Part shown: in pieces, positions 1 through 6,055 of the stretch
How positions within the stretch are numbered: the stretch's first letter is position 1
Layout: each line of letters opens with the position of its first letter
From: RGIG1828 sp045546535
GTDB lineage: Bacteria > Bacillota > Clostridia > UMGS1810
Assembly (NCBI GenBank): GCA_045546535.1
Contig: JAZQDA010000086.1
Coordinates: forward strand, 1-6,784
DNA: 6,784 nucleotides
Direction: 5' to 3'
Position numbers and translations under genes: made by a program
The notes under the pieces: generated by a model
Seen by the model: only the letters and a program-made list of their open reading frames with translations
Databases searched by the model: none
What the model was told of the DNA's origin: nothing

Positions 1-30
1 AGGTACGCCGAGGGCGAAGTTTGTCCATAG
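1..30 (+). CDS. possible 3' end of an upstream plus-strand gene (partial)
   Basis: Reading from base 1 gives nine sense codons (RYAEGEVCP) and then TAG at 28-30. The stop lies 16 bases before the A-tract and hairpin of a strong terminator, which is where the end of a plus-strand gene would be expected. Nine residues are too few to assign a family, and the other plus frames cannot be excluded on sequence alone. Another possibility is that this stretch is intergenic, for example the promoter region of a minus-strand gene lying left of the window. Confidence 0.35.
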   Translation, partial: RYAEGEVCP

Positions 31-46
31 CATAAGGCATTACGAT

Positions 47-78
47 AAAAGAAAAGCATCGCACTTGCGATGCTTTTT
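47..78. terminator. bidirectional intrinsic terminator
   Basis: A perfect 7-bp stem (GCATCGC at 56-62, GCGATGC at 67-73) closes a four-base ACTT loop. On the plus strand it is followed by TTTTT (74-78). On the minus strand it is followed by TTTTCTTTT (complement of 47-55). It can therefore end both a plus-strand gene entering from the left and the minus-strand CAP-domain gene that stops at 146. Confidence 0.85.
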
Positions 79-145
79 ACCTTTAATTATTTTCTTAATT
101 GTTAATTTCTTGCCTTTTGCGTTCCGGGCGATTTTTACATCCCTC

Positions 146-1090
146 TTACCTTTCGAGGAGTAAAAGTGTCCAGTATGTTCCGTTGGAACCGCCCGAGTGA
201 TACCCTACACCAATGTGAGTAAACTCAGGATTTAAAATGTTCTGTCTGTGTGCGGGAGATGCCATCCAACTTTTTGCAACATCAGACGGAGTGCGGAAAC
301 CTGATGCAATATTTTCTGCAGCAGATAAATAATATATACCTGCACCGTCAAGTCGTTCAAACGGGCCCACACCAAAAATCGAAACGTGGTCTATATAGTC
401 ATACTCTGCCATATCCATACTGTGAGAAAGTGCAATAAGAGAAACATTTGGATCTGTTTCAAGTGCCGCAAGGCCTTCGTCAACTCTGTACTGGTTGAGT
501 ATTTTAATAAGTTCTGTGCTCATGGCATCACCGTTTTTGTTTATGTACGCAGGATTTTCGTCTATTATAGGAGTATATTCATTTTCATCTTTGCCCTCGT
601 TTTTATTGTCTTCTTCGGGCTTATCTTCTTTTGGCTGTTCTTGTTCGTCAGGATTATTTGCAATATATTCTTTGGTTTTTATTATAACCAGTCTTTCTTC
701 ACTATCCCATTTAACATCTGCACCAACGGCTTCGCTCACTGCCCTTACGGGAACAAGTGTGCTTGAATTTGAAATAAAGGGTGCTGCGGGAAGTTCTTTA
801 AGGTCGGTATTTACAAGCATTTTGTCAGAGCCAATGGTGAGAATTATTGTTTTTTCATCATTCATAGCATAAACTTTCTGAAGTGCTTCACTCCAGTTTA
901 CGTCCATCTTGAGTGCTTCAAAGATAACTCTGAAAGGTACCATTGTGCTGTCATTTACTATCATAGGAGAAACGGGGCTTTCAAGTTGTTTTCCGTCCAA
1001 AACAACGGTTATGTCGCCATCTGCTAATACCGGGACTATGCCGAGCGAGAGAATGAGTGCAATTATAACGCTTAATATTTTTTTCATCAT
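146..1090 (-). CDS. secreted copper amine oxidase N-domain / CAP (SCP, YkwD-like) domain protein
   Basis: A predicted exported protein of 314 residues. Residues 1-23 form a classic signal peptide (MMKK, a hydrophobic core, cleavage near VLA/D24). Residues about 28-137 match the copper amine oxidase N-terminal-like domain and contain its duplicated signature, NDSTMVPFRVIFEAL (46-60) and SNSSTLVPVRAVSEAVGA (107-124). This module is a common non-enzymatic cell-wall or ligand-binding domain in clostridia. An acidic, Lys/Pro-rich linker (145-185) leads to a CAP domain (about 190-312) with LNQYR (198-202), DH (H235), AEN (E259), SPAHRQNIL (278-286) and IGVGY (293-297), the pattern of bacterial YkwD-type proteins. 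The ligand and activity of such CAP proteins are unsettled. ATG at 1090 follows AAAGGAG with 9-base spacing. A second ATG at 1087 is less well placed. A strong promoter lies upstream and a terminator lies downstream, so it is probably monocistronic. Confidence 0.93.
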   Translation of the reverse strand: MMKKILSVIIALILSLGIVPVLADGDITVVLDGKQLESPVSPMIVNDSTMVPFRVIFEALKMDVNWSEALQKVYAMNDEKTIILTIGSDKMLVNTDLKELPAAPFISNSSTLVPVRAVSEAVGADVKWDSEERLVIIKTKEYIANNPDEQEQPKEDKPEEDNKNEGKDENEYTPIIDENPAYINKNGDAMSTELIKILNQYRVDEGLAALETDPNVSLIALSHSMDMAEYDYIDHVSIFGVGPFERLDGAGIYYLSAAENIASGFRTPSDVAKSWMASPAHRQNILNPEFTHIGVGYHSGGSNGTYWTLLLLER

Positions 1091-1122
1091 TGCCTTATAC
1101 TCCTTTTCATATGCTTTTTTTA

Positions 1123-1151
1123 ATTATAGCACAAAAGCGAAACTTTGTCTA
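1123..1151 (-). promoter_or_regulatory. sigma-A-type promoter of the CAP-domain gene
   Basis: On the minus strand, TAGACA (1151-1146, five of six bases of the -35 consensus) and a perfect TATAAT (1128-1123) are separated by exactly 17 bases. TG one base before the -10 makes it an extended -10. Transcription should start near 1116, about 26 bases before the ATG at 1090, leaving room for the AAAGGAG ribosome site (1106-1100). Confidence 0.85.
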
Positions 1152-1187
1152 TAAATTTTTTGTCCCAAATCGCCCTGTATTTAACTC

Positions 1188-1216
1188 TTGCAAAGAGGTG
1201 CGGGTTGTGATACAAT
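1188..1216 (+). promoter_or_regulatory. sigma-A-type promoter of the three-gene envelope operon
   Basis: TTGCAA (1188-1193, four of six bases of the -35 consensus) and TACAAT (1211-1216, five of six of the -10) are separated by exactly 17 bases, again with an extended TG at -10 (TGATACAAT). Transcription should begin around 1223, about 30 bases before the ATG at 1254. The two divergent -35 boxes lie 36 bases apart, close enough for one regulator to influence both, but no convincing operator palindrome is visible between them. Confidence 0.7.
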
Positions 1217-1235
1217 AATGGTGTTATCATATAAT

Positions 1236-1243
1236 AAAAGGAG
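1236..1243 (+). promoter_or_regulatory. ribosome binding site fixing the start at 1254
   Basis: AAAAGGAG ends 10 bases before ATG 1254. The longer frame back to TTG 1188 would begin inside the promoter's -35 box and include the ribosome site in the coding region, so the shorter start is preferred. Confidence 0.85.
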
Positions 1244-1253
1244 ATTTATATAT

Positions 1254-2027
1254 ATGGAAACAGGCGAAAACAACAAAAAGCGAAAAAAAGAACTGACTGC
1301 TGTCATCATTCTTGCATCTTTGATTCTCGTTGTCGCTGCAATTTTTGTCACTCAATATGCAATAGATACTGACAGAGAAGAACGCGGAATAAAAAATATG
1401 AGCGATGCGCTTGACAAAAAACTTTCTGATACATCTGACAAAGCAAAAGAAGTACGCTCAGAAATAAACAAAGAACTTGTCGGAACATACGAAACAAAAG
1501 GCGACCCGTCTTCCGATGATTTATCAGTAGCAATAGGTGCACTCACCCTTTCCCCCGACGGAAATGTAAGTATGCAAAGTTATGACGGAACTTTGAAAAA
1601 GGGTTGGTGGGCATCTTCAAAAAAAGGCGAAACCGAATTTGTTGCAATAGGTTTCGAGGGAAATTCTGCAGTAGACATGTATCAGGTGTATAAATCATAT
1701 CTTATAGATATGAAAAGTGTTTACCAAGGAAAACTCGGCAAAGGTCCGCGTTTTGATACCGTCTTTGCTTTAAAGTCTGACAAAGGTCAAATGACAATCG
1801 AACTTTTCGGTGACGGGAAAGCAAAGGGCGAATTCATTGATACAAACGAAGAATCCGAAAATAACGGCCTTAAATATCTTATGAATGGCACATATTCTGT
1901 AAATTCTGATTTTATTGACATAACCTTAAACAGTGCTACCACGCATTTTATTATGTTTGACTACGGAGTGGAAGGCACTGATTCAGACTCAGGTATTGCT
2001 TCTGTCTTTTACGAGAAAATCCAGTAA
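1254..2027 (+). CDS. membrane-anchored protein of unknown function
   Basis: I do not recognise a family. From ATG 1254 the protein has 257 residues. A short Lys/Arg-rich cytoplasmic N-terminus (1-12) is followed by one hydrophobic segment (about 14-36), giving an N-in, C-out anchor. Next comes a highly charged, probably helical stalk (about 38-75). The remaining 180 residues look beta-rich. GTYE (77-80) and GTYS (212-215) open similar stretches alternating hydrophobic and polar residues and containing a DG turn (102-103), and another DG turn lies at 187-188, which recalls lipocalin-like or other small beta-barrel domains. This fold suggestion is an inference. The ectodomain has no cysteine and no obvious enzyme motif. 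It is the first gene of a three-gene plus-strand run, about 30 bases behind a good promoter, and the next start follows after 68 bases with no terminator between. A role in the cell envelope is all that can be supported. Confidence 0.85.
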   Translation: METGENNKKRKKELTAVIILASLILVVAAIFVTQYAIDTDREERGIKNMSDALDKKLSDTSDKAKEVRSEINKELVGTYETKGDPSSDDLSVAIGALTLSPDGNVSMQSYDGTLKKGWWASSKKGETEFVAIGFEGNSAVDMYQVYKSYLIDMKSVYQGKLGKGPRFDTVFALKSDKGQMTIELFGDGKAKGEFIDTNEESENNGLKYLMNGTYSVNSDFIDITLNSATTHFIMFDYGVEGTDSDSGIASVFYEKIQ

Positions 2028-2082
2028 CTTTCATATTTCATCACAAAAGTTTAAATGTTTTAAATAATGCATAATCCTATTT

Positions 2083-2089
2083 AGAGGTG
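2083..2089 (+). promoter_or_regulatory. ribosome binding site favouring a TTG start at 2096
   Basis: AGAGGTG ends six bases before TTG 2096. The other in-frame candidate, GTG 2087, is itself the last three bases of this site and has no ribosome site of its own upstream. TTG is therefore the more likely start, with three fewer residues. Confidence 0.65.
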
Positions 2090-2095
2090 AAAAAA

Positions 2096-2950
2096 TTGCT
2101 AAAAAAATCATGTGCTTTTGTGTTGGCTTTTCTACTTGTTTTTTCTTCTTTGGTTTGTGCCGACGCTCACGATCTGGAAGATTTTAAAATTGAAAATATA
2201 AACTTGCCGGAGGGGTTTTCGTGGTGCACCAGGGAAGATGCATCAAAAAACTTTTCGACTATGCTTTCCCAAGCGGGATTTTCCCACGAAAAATGGGTTG
2301 AAGACATTATGGAGCCTGAGTCTATCTATATCTGCGGACAGGACGCATCAGGCAACCAGATTAATATTACCGTAAAAAAACCCGAAGAGGATAAACGCGA
2401 AGGTATAGAAATACACAATCTTATGTATGACTATAACGTTATTGCGGAAAATTCAAGAGGCAGAGAAAAACTTATGGTTCAGTACCGCAATGTGCTCTCT
2501 GACGGCGGAATAGATAAAGAAGACATAATAAGAATAAGATGGTATGAAACAAAAGAGGACAGAGTTACCCCGTTTATAATGGGTCTTTATAAAGACGGAG
2601 AATCTTACATATGTCAGTACCGCACAATATATGCGGGAAATAATGTCAACTTTTCTTATGTTTCAAAAGATAAAATTGATGATAAAACAATTTCTGACCT
2701 TGACAAAATGGTGACAGAAATCGTTTTTGCCGAAAAAGTTGACTATTCACAGGCAAAACATGTTTACAGGCAAAATCAGAAAGTAAGGATTCCGACAGGG
2801 GAAAAATCTCTGCAGAAAAATTCTGACTATCTTCTAATTGTTGCTGCCATTTTTATCGTATCTGTTTTAGTCTTCTCAATTTATGAAACTACAAACAAAT
2901 CAAGGAAAAGAAACAAAAGCAAAAAAGAAACTAAAGTCGGAAAGTACTAA
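2096..2950 (+). CDS. signal-peptide protein with C-terminal membrane anchor, function unknown
   Basis: I do not recognise a family. From TTG 2096 the protein has 284 residues (287 if GTG 2087 is used). It has a signal peptide (residues 1 to about 24, KKSCAFVLAFLLVF then SSLVCADA, with likely cleavage after ADA). An extracellular region of about 215 residues follows, then a single membrane helix (about 245-265, YLLIVAAIFIVSVLVFSIYE) and a short, very basic tail (KSRKRNKSKK) that should stay inside. This predicts a type I membrane protein whose mass is outside. The ectodomain is mixed alpha/beta in appearance, with aromatic-rich strands (RWYE, FIMGLYKDGESYICQY) and two cysteines after the signal peptide region in pairs that could form disulphides. 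No enzyme motif is visible. The next gene begins 20 bases after its stop with a strong ribosome site, so they are cotranscribed. Cotranscription with the gene before it is likely but less certain, given the gap of 68 bases. Confidence 0.85.
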   Translation: MLKKSCAFVLAFLLVFSSLVCADAHDLEDFKIENINLPEGFSWCTREDASKNFSTMLSQAGFSHEKWVEDIMEPESIYICGQDASGNQINITVKKPEEDKREGIEIHNLMYDYNVIAENSRGREKLMVQYRNVLSDGGIDKEDIIRIRWYETKEDRVTPFIMGLYKDGESYICQYRTIYAGNNVNFSYVSKDKIDDKTISDLDKMVTEIVFAEKVDYSQAKHVYRQNQKVRIPTGEKSLQKNSDYLLIVAAIFIVSVLVFSIYETTNKSRKRNKSKKETKVGKY

Positions 2951-2970
2951 TGTTGAAAGGGTGGTAAAAT

Positions 2971-4368
2971 ATGGCAGTAATCAAATGCTCAAACTGTGAA
3001 AACGAAATTTTAGACACCGAAATTGTATGTCCCTATTGTGACTGTCCCGTAAGCACAACAAAAAAACATATTGAAGATATGAAAACCGCTTCCCCTCTTG
3101 ATGGTGAAACTATTGTCACATCAAAAGCGGAAATTGAAAAAGAAATAGAAAATTACACCGCCAACAGCGACGAGCAGTATAATGACATTGAAAACGAGGA
3201 AATCGCGGAAGATAATGCGGATATTTCATCAGACGAAAGTGAGCCTGAGCCCGTATCTGAACCTGAAGAGCATAATGTTTCTGATATTACAATGAAAATT
3301 TCAGGTGAGGACATTCAATCTGACACTCTCCGCCGCTCTCTTGAAGAAAGAAAAGCACAAAGAGAGAAAAAAAGCGGAAAAAAAGACAAAAAAATTATAA
3401 TTCTTGTTACAACAATCATCGGAATTTTCCTTGTTATTTATCTTTTGGTAAGTGTGTTTTCGAAGATTATGGGCGAAGGTCTTTTTGAAGACGAAAAACC
3501 AAATAAGAAAGCAAACAAAGAAATTTCTTCTTCTGCCGAAATGCAAGAACTCGGTTTCGATTTCCGTTCACACACTCTCACTATAATCGACGAAGCAATT
3601 GTTATGACCGATTATCAGCCAAAAGCGGTCAAACCTTGGAAAGACTACAAAAAAGATGTTACCAACCTTACAATTGCAGACGGCATTGAAACTATCGCAG
3701 CACATGCGTTTGATGACCTCTCGTCGCTGCGCCATGTAACCTTGGCATCATCTGTGAAGACTCTGGGCGATTCTGCATTTTATGCATGTACTAAACTTGA
3801 AAAACTTGTTTTCGATACCCAAAAATCTGAACTTAAAAGCGTAGGCAATTACACATTTACAGATTGTTCCTCGTTAAAGAGTGTAACTTTCCCTGAAACC
3901 CTAATCCGCATAGGCGAAGGTGCTTTCAAAAGTTGTAAAAGCCTTGAAAAAGTCGTAATTCCCGATTCCTGCGAAGAAATCGGTGCAGATGCATTTCTTG
4001 GGTGCCATAATGTTGTTATTGTGTGTTCTAAAGATTCCCATGCTTTCCAGTACGCAAAAGAAAACGGAATAACAGTTGAACTTACAGACAGTGAAAATGA
4101 AACAAATGTTTCAAATGAAGAGCCGTCAGATAAGCCCACTGCTAAGCCGAACAAACCCGCAGAAGAAAAACCCTCATCAAATCCTGAACCCAAACCTGAG
4201 CCAAAACCAGAGCCAAAACCAGAGCCGCAGCCCGAACCTGAGCCGGAGCCTGAAAAAGAAAAAACAAACGAAGAAAAAATCGCTGATTTGATGAACAAAC
4301 TTCCAAACGCAAAAACTCAGGAAGAAAGCGACGCAATACTTGCAGAAATTGATAAATTGTTACAATAA
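2971..4368 (+). CDS. zinc-ribbon / TM / BspA-type leucine-rich repeat protein with Pro-Glu tail
   Basis: A modular protein of 465 residues. At the N-terminus, Cys6-x2-Cys9 and Cys20-x2-Cys23 form a zinc ribbon, with an extra Cys25. Residues 30-125 are an acidic, low-complexity linker. A basic patch (REKKSGKKDKK, 131-141) precedes one membrane helix (about 142-163), so the ribbon should be cytoplasmic and the rest outside. Residues about 230-348 hold five LRR_5 (BspA-like) repeats, each with an xAF/xTF core (AF 246-247, 269-270, TF 295-296, AF 318-319, 341-342), closed by the usual SHAFQYAKENGI cap (356-367). A Pro-Glu/Pro-Lys stretch (405-428) then leads to a charged helix ending at residue 465. 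Cytoplasmic zinc ribbon plus extracellular modules recalls the layout of TcaA/YvbJ-type firmicute proteins, but the outer domains here differ. BspA-type repeats usually mediate binding to proteins or surfaces. Start ATG 2971 follows AAAGGGTGG. It is the last gene before a terminator. Confidence 0.92.
   Translation: MAVIKCSNCENEILDTEIVCPYCDCPVSTTKKHIEDMKTASPLDGETIVTSKAEIEKEIENYTANSDEQYNDIENEEIAEDNADISSDESEPEPVSEPEEHNVSDITMKISGEDIQSDTLRRSLEERKAQREKKSGKKDKKIIILVTTIIGIFLVIYLLVSVFSKIMGEGLFEDEKPNKKANKEISSSAEMQELGFDFRSHTLTIIDEAIVMTDYQPKAVKPWKDYKKDVTNLTIADGIETIAAHAFDDLSSLRHVTLASSVKTLGDSAFYACTKLEKLVFDTQKSELKSVGNYTFTDCSSLKSVTFPETLIRIGEGAFKSCKSLEKVVIPDSCEEIGADAFLGCHNVVIVCSKDSHAFQYAKENGITVELTDSENETNVSNEEPSDKPTAKPNKPAEEKPSSNPEPKPEPKPEPKPEPQPEPEPEPEKEKTNEEKIADLMNKLPNAKTQEESDAILAEIDKLLQ
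4183..4254 (+). repeat. in-frame Pro-Glu/Pro-Lys coding repeat
   Basis: Within the preceding gene, 24 codons encode alternating proline with Glu, Lys or Gln. Two perfect 12-base copies (CCAAAACCAGAG at 4201-4212 and 4213-4224) sit among diverged copies of the same unit. Such stiff, extended segments commonly span the peptidoglycan or space a domain away from it. The perfect copies could change number by replication slippage without breaking the frame. Confidence 0.85.
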
Positions 4369-4379
4369 AAAAATACAAT

Positions 4380-4416
4380 AAAAAATGTCATAGTCTTTAC
4401 GGCTATGACATTTTTT
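4380..4416. terminator. bidirectional intrinsic terminator between convergent genes
   Basis: TGTCATAG (4386-4393) pairs with CTATGACA (4403-4410). A G-T and a C-G pair extend the stem to 10 bp and leave a five-base loop TTTAC. AAAAA (4381-4385) precedes the stem and TTTTTT (4411-4416) follows it, so a U-tract forms on either transcript. It lies 12 bases after the stop of the zinc-ribbon/LRR gene and 12 bases after the stop of the converging HAD gene. Confidence 0.9.
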
Positions 4417-4428
4417 ATGCAAATGAAT

Positions 4429-5082
4429 TTACATGTGTAAATATTTTTCAATTTCAGACGGGTGAGAGACAAGTGCATCTGCACCAAACCGGATAAGTTC
4501 TTCCTTTTCCCTTGTTCCCCATAAAACGCCTATTGTAAAGATTTTTGCATTTTTCCCCGTTTCCATATCGACACCCGTGTCGCCTATATAAAGGCACTCG
4601 TCACTCTTGAGACAATTTTCTTTCAAAATAAACTCCACGCCTTCTGTTGAGGGTTTTAGTTTGAATTTATCACTTGCCCCGTATGTAATGTCAACAAGAC
4701 CCGGCAAAAATTCATCTGTTGCCGCATTGGCTGCTTTATCAGGCTTGTTTGTAAGGGCAAAAATATCTATGCCCTTTTCTTTTAAAGAAATTAAAAGTTT
4801 TGTTATTCCGTCATATACTGTTGTTTTATATGACGCATCTTTTTCATATTCACCAAAATAAAACGAGTGAAACTTTTCAAAATCTCTTTCAACATCTGCT
4901 CCCGCTTCTCTCATTGTCCGTTCAATGAGTTTTTTTGAGCCGTTGCCTGAAAAGTATTTGAATTTTTCAGTTTCAACACTGCCAAAGCCGAAATGACCGA
5001 GTGTTTTGTTGCAGTAATACGCAATCGTTTCAAGAGTGTCAAGAAGAGTTCCGTCAAGGTCAAATATACACGCTTTTATCAT
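4429..5082 (-). CDS. HAD-superfamily phosphatase, phosphoglycolate phosphatase-like
   Basis: A complete 217-residue HAD hydrolase of subfamily IA size. Motif I is FDLDGTLLDT, with nucleophile Asp8 and acid/base Asp10. Motif II is LTNKP, with Thr111. Motif III is KLKPST, with Lys143 in the expected position. Motif IV is GDTGVD (167-172), with Asp168 and Asp172 for magnesium. Residues about 15-85 form the helical cap expected of Gph/PGPase-like members. Family knowledge supports hydrolysis of a small phosphorylated metabolite. 2-phosphoglycolate is plausible, but substrates of this family cannot be read from sequence, so no symbol is given. The ATG lies inside the hslO stop (ATGA, 4-base overlap) and follows AGAGGTG by five bases. 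It is therefore the second gene of an hslO-HAD operon, probably translationally coupled, and ends at the shared terminator. Confidence 0.93.
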   Translation of the reverse strand: MIKACIFDLDGTLLDTLETIAYYCNKTLGHFGFGSVETEKFKYFSGNGSKKLIERTMREAGADVERDFEKFHSFYFGEYEKDASYKTTVYDGITKLLISLKEKGIDIFALTNKPDKAANAATDEFLPGLVDITYGASDKFKLKPSTEGVEFILKENCLKSDECLYIGDTGVDMETGKNAKIFTIGVLWGTREKEELIRFGADALVSHPSEIEKYLHM

Positions 5083-5978
5083 TCGTGCACCTCTTTTTGT
5101 GAGATTTCAGAAAGGATTTGTTTTAATTCTTCTTTATCGAACTGATATTTTTCAGAGCAGAACTGACAACCGAGTTCTGCAAAGCCTTCTTTTTCCAAAA
5201 TATCTGTAAGTTCGTCTTTACCGATAGACGCAAGTACCTTCCTCACTCGCTCTCTTGAACAGTTGCATTTGTACTCGACATCTGATTTTTCAGTAAAGTG
5301 AAAATTGATGCCTGAAAGGGCAATTGAAAGAATGTCTTCAATAGACTTTCCTTCTTCAAGCATATCGGTAATGCTCTTTATATTTTTTATATTTTCTTCG
5401 AGTTTGTCAATTGTTTCATCGAGAGCATCAGGCATAACCTGAATAAGTATCCCCCCTGCATTTTTGACAGACAAATCGCGGTCAACAAGCACACCTACGC
5501 CGACAACTGATGCAACCTGCTCTGAAATGGCAAAATATTTTGCCAAATCGTCACCAACCTCGCCCGACACAAGCGGAATTTTTCCAATGTATGGCTCTTT
5601 GAGTCCAAGGTCTGTAATAACGGTTAAAAATCCATCTTTGCCAATGGCAGAGCCAACATCGAGTTTTCCGTCTTCTCTGAGGGGAATGTCAACACCAGGA
5701 TTATCAACATAGCCTTTAATCTTTAGATCAGGTCCCGATACCGCAAGTACCCTTCCAAGCGGTCCTCCGCCTGTCATCTGAAGTGTTACAAGGTCTTTTT
5801 CGCCTTTAAGCATTGCTCCCATCATTGCTGATGCACAAAGCACTCTTCCAAGTGCCGCTGTTGCAACGGGAGAAGTGCTGTGAAAATTTCTTGCAGTATC
5901 AACCGAGGCTTTGCAAAAACAACCAAAAGCCCTGACAGAGCCGTCTTCGGTTACTGCTCTCACTAAATAGTCATTCAT
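5079..5978 (-). CDS. hslO: Hsp33, redox-regulated molecular chaperone
   Basis: A complete 299-residue Hsp33. In this family an oxidation-sensitive zinc centre holds the chaperone inactive. Oxidation by peroxide or HOCl, together with unfolding stress, releases zinc and exposes a binding surface for unfolding cytoplasmic proteins. The N-terminal domain (about 1-230) shows the family's AxLGRVLCAS helix (42-50), MTGGGPLGRVLAV (68-80), and GYVDNPGVDIPL (89-100). The C-terminal redox switch has Cys238-x-Cys240 (CNCSRERV) and Cys271-x2-Cys274 (CQFC). All four zinc ligands are present, and the 31-residue step between the pairs equals that of E. coli Hsp33. The ATG at 5978 follows AAGGTG by five bases. 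Its own promoter is unclear, because the terminator of the upstream oadA-like gene sits 24 bases before the start. It overlaps the downstream HAD phosphatase gene by four bases. Confidence 0.97.
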   Translation of the reverse strand: MNDYLVRAVTEDGSVRAFGCFCKASVDTARNFHSTSPVATAALGRVLCASAMMGAMLKGEKDLVTLQMTGGGPLGRVLAVSGPDLKIKGYVDNPGVDIPLREDGKLDVGSAIGKDGFLTVITDLGLKEPYIGKIPLVSGEVGDDLAKYFAISEQVASVVGVGVLVDRDLSVKNAGGILIQVMPDALDETIDKLEENIKNIKSITDMLEEGKSIEDILSIALSGINFHFTEKSDVEYKCNCSRERVRKVLASIGKDELTDILEKEGFAELGCQFCSEKYQFDKEELKQILSEISQKEVHE

Positions 5979-6002
5979 TTTATCACCTTGTTTCTAAAAA
6001 TG

Positions 6003-6028
6003 AAAAAGGCAAAATCATTTGCCTTTTT
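6003..6028 (-). terminator. intrinsic terminator after the oadA-like gene
   Basis: AAAAAGGCAAA (6003-6013) pairs perfectly with TTTGCCTTTTT (6018-6028) around an ATCA loop. On the minus strand the hairpin lies 27 bases after the oadA-like stop (6056) and ends in TTTTT within the stem, followed by CATTTTTAG. It separates the carboxyltransferase gene from hslO, unless some readthrough occurs. Confidence 0.75.
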
Positions 6029-6055
6029 CGTTTTTATAGAATTTAAACTAAACTT

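Noticed and set aside
79..145. Small RNA or gene after the first terminator
   Set aside because: It is only an AT-rich gap of 67 bases, with no stem, start signal or conserved-looking motif.
250..1154. Plus-strand open frames opposite the CAP-domain gene (250-438, 386-766, 495-872, 909-1154)
   Set aside because: They overlap one another and the clear minus-strand gene, lack ribosome sites, and encode Phe/Ser/Leu-rich low-complexity translations typical of antisense frames.
1144..1164. Direct repeat TTTGTC (1144-1149 and 1159-1164) as an operator
   Set aside because: Six bases in an AT-rich region is within chance, and the pair has no symmetry or third copy.
1230..1235. Perfect TATAAT as an alternative -10
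   Set aside because: There is no -35 at the right distance, and transcription would start at or after the ribosome site.
1188..1253. Longer start (TTG 1188) for the first envelope gene
   Set aside because: It would start in the -35 box of the promoter and carry the AAAAGGAG site inside the coding region. ATG 1254 has the right spacing and gives a standard N-terminal anchor.
1348..1546. Two minus-strand open frames
   Set aside because: Both are antisense shadows of the 1254-2027 gene and have no start signals.
2028..2082. Internal promoter before the second envelope gene (CATAAT at 2070-2075)
   Set aside because: No -35 hexamer lies 16-18 bases upstream, so readthrough from the first gene is simpler.
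2096..2170. Lipoprotein signal peptide at SLVC
   Set aside because: Leu and Val at the last two lipobox positions do not fit the usual small residues before Cys, and a normal ADA cleavage site follows directly.
3301..3546. Minus-strand open frame opposite the TM region of the zinc-ribbon gene
   Set aside because: Its Phe/Lys-rich translation mirrors the Lys/Glu-rich sense strand, and it has no ribosome site.
3849..4378. Gly-Ser-rich minus-strand frame, a second minus-strand frame, and a plus-strand NQSQNQS frame over the repeat
   Set aside because: These are out-of-frame readings of the Pro-Glu coding repeat. The sense frame continues a recognisable protein.
4607..5712. Plus-strand frames at 4607-4861 and 5464-5712
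   Set aside because: They lie entirely opposite the conserved HAD and hslO genes.
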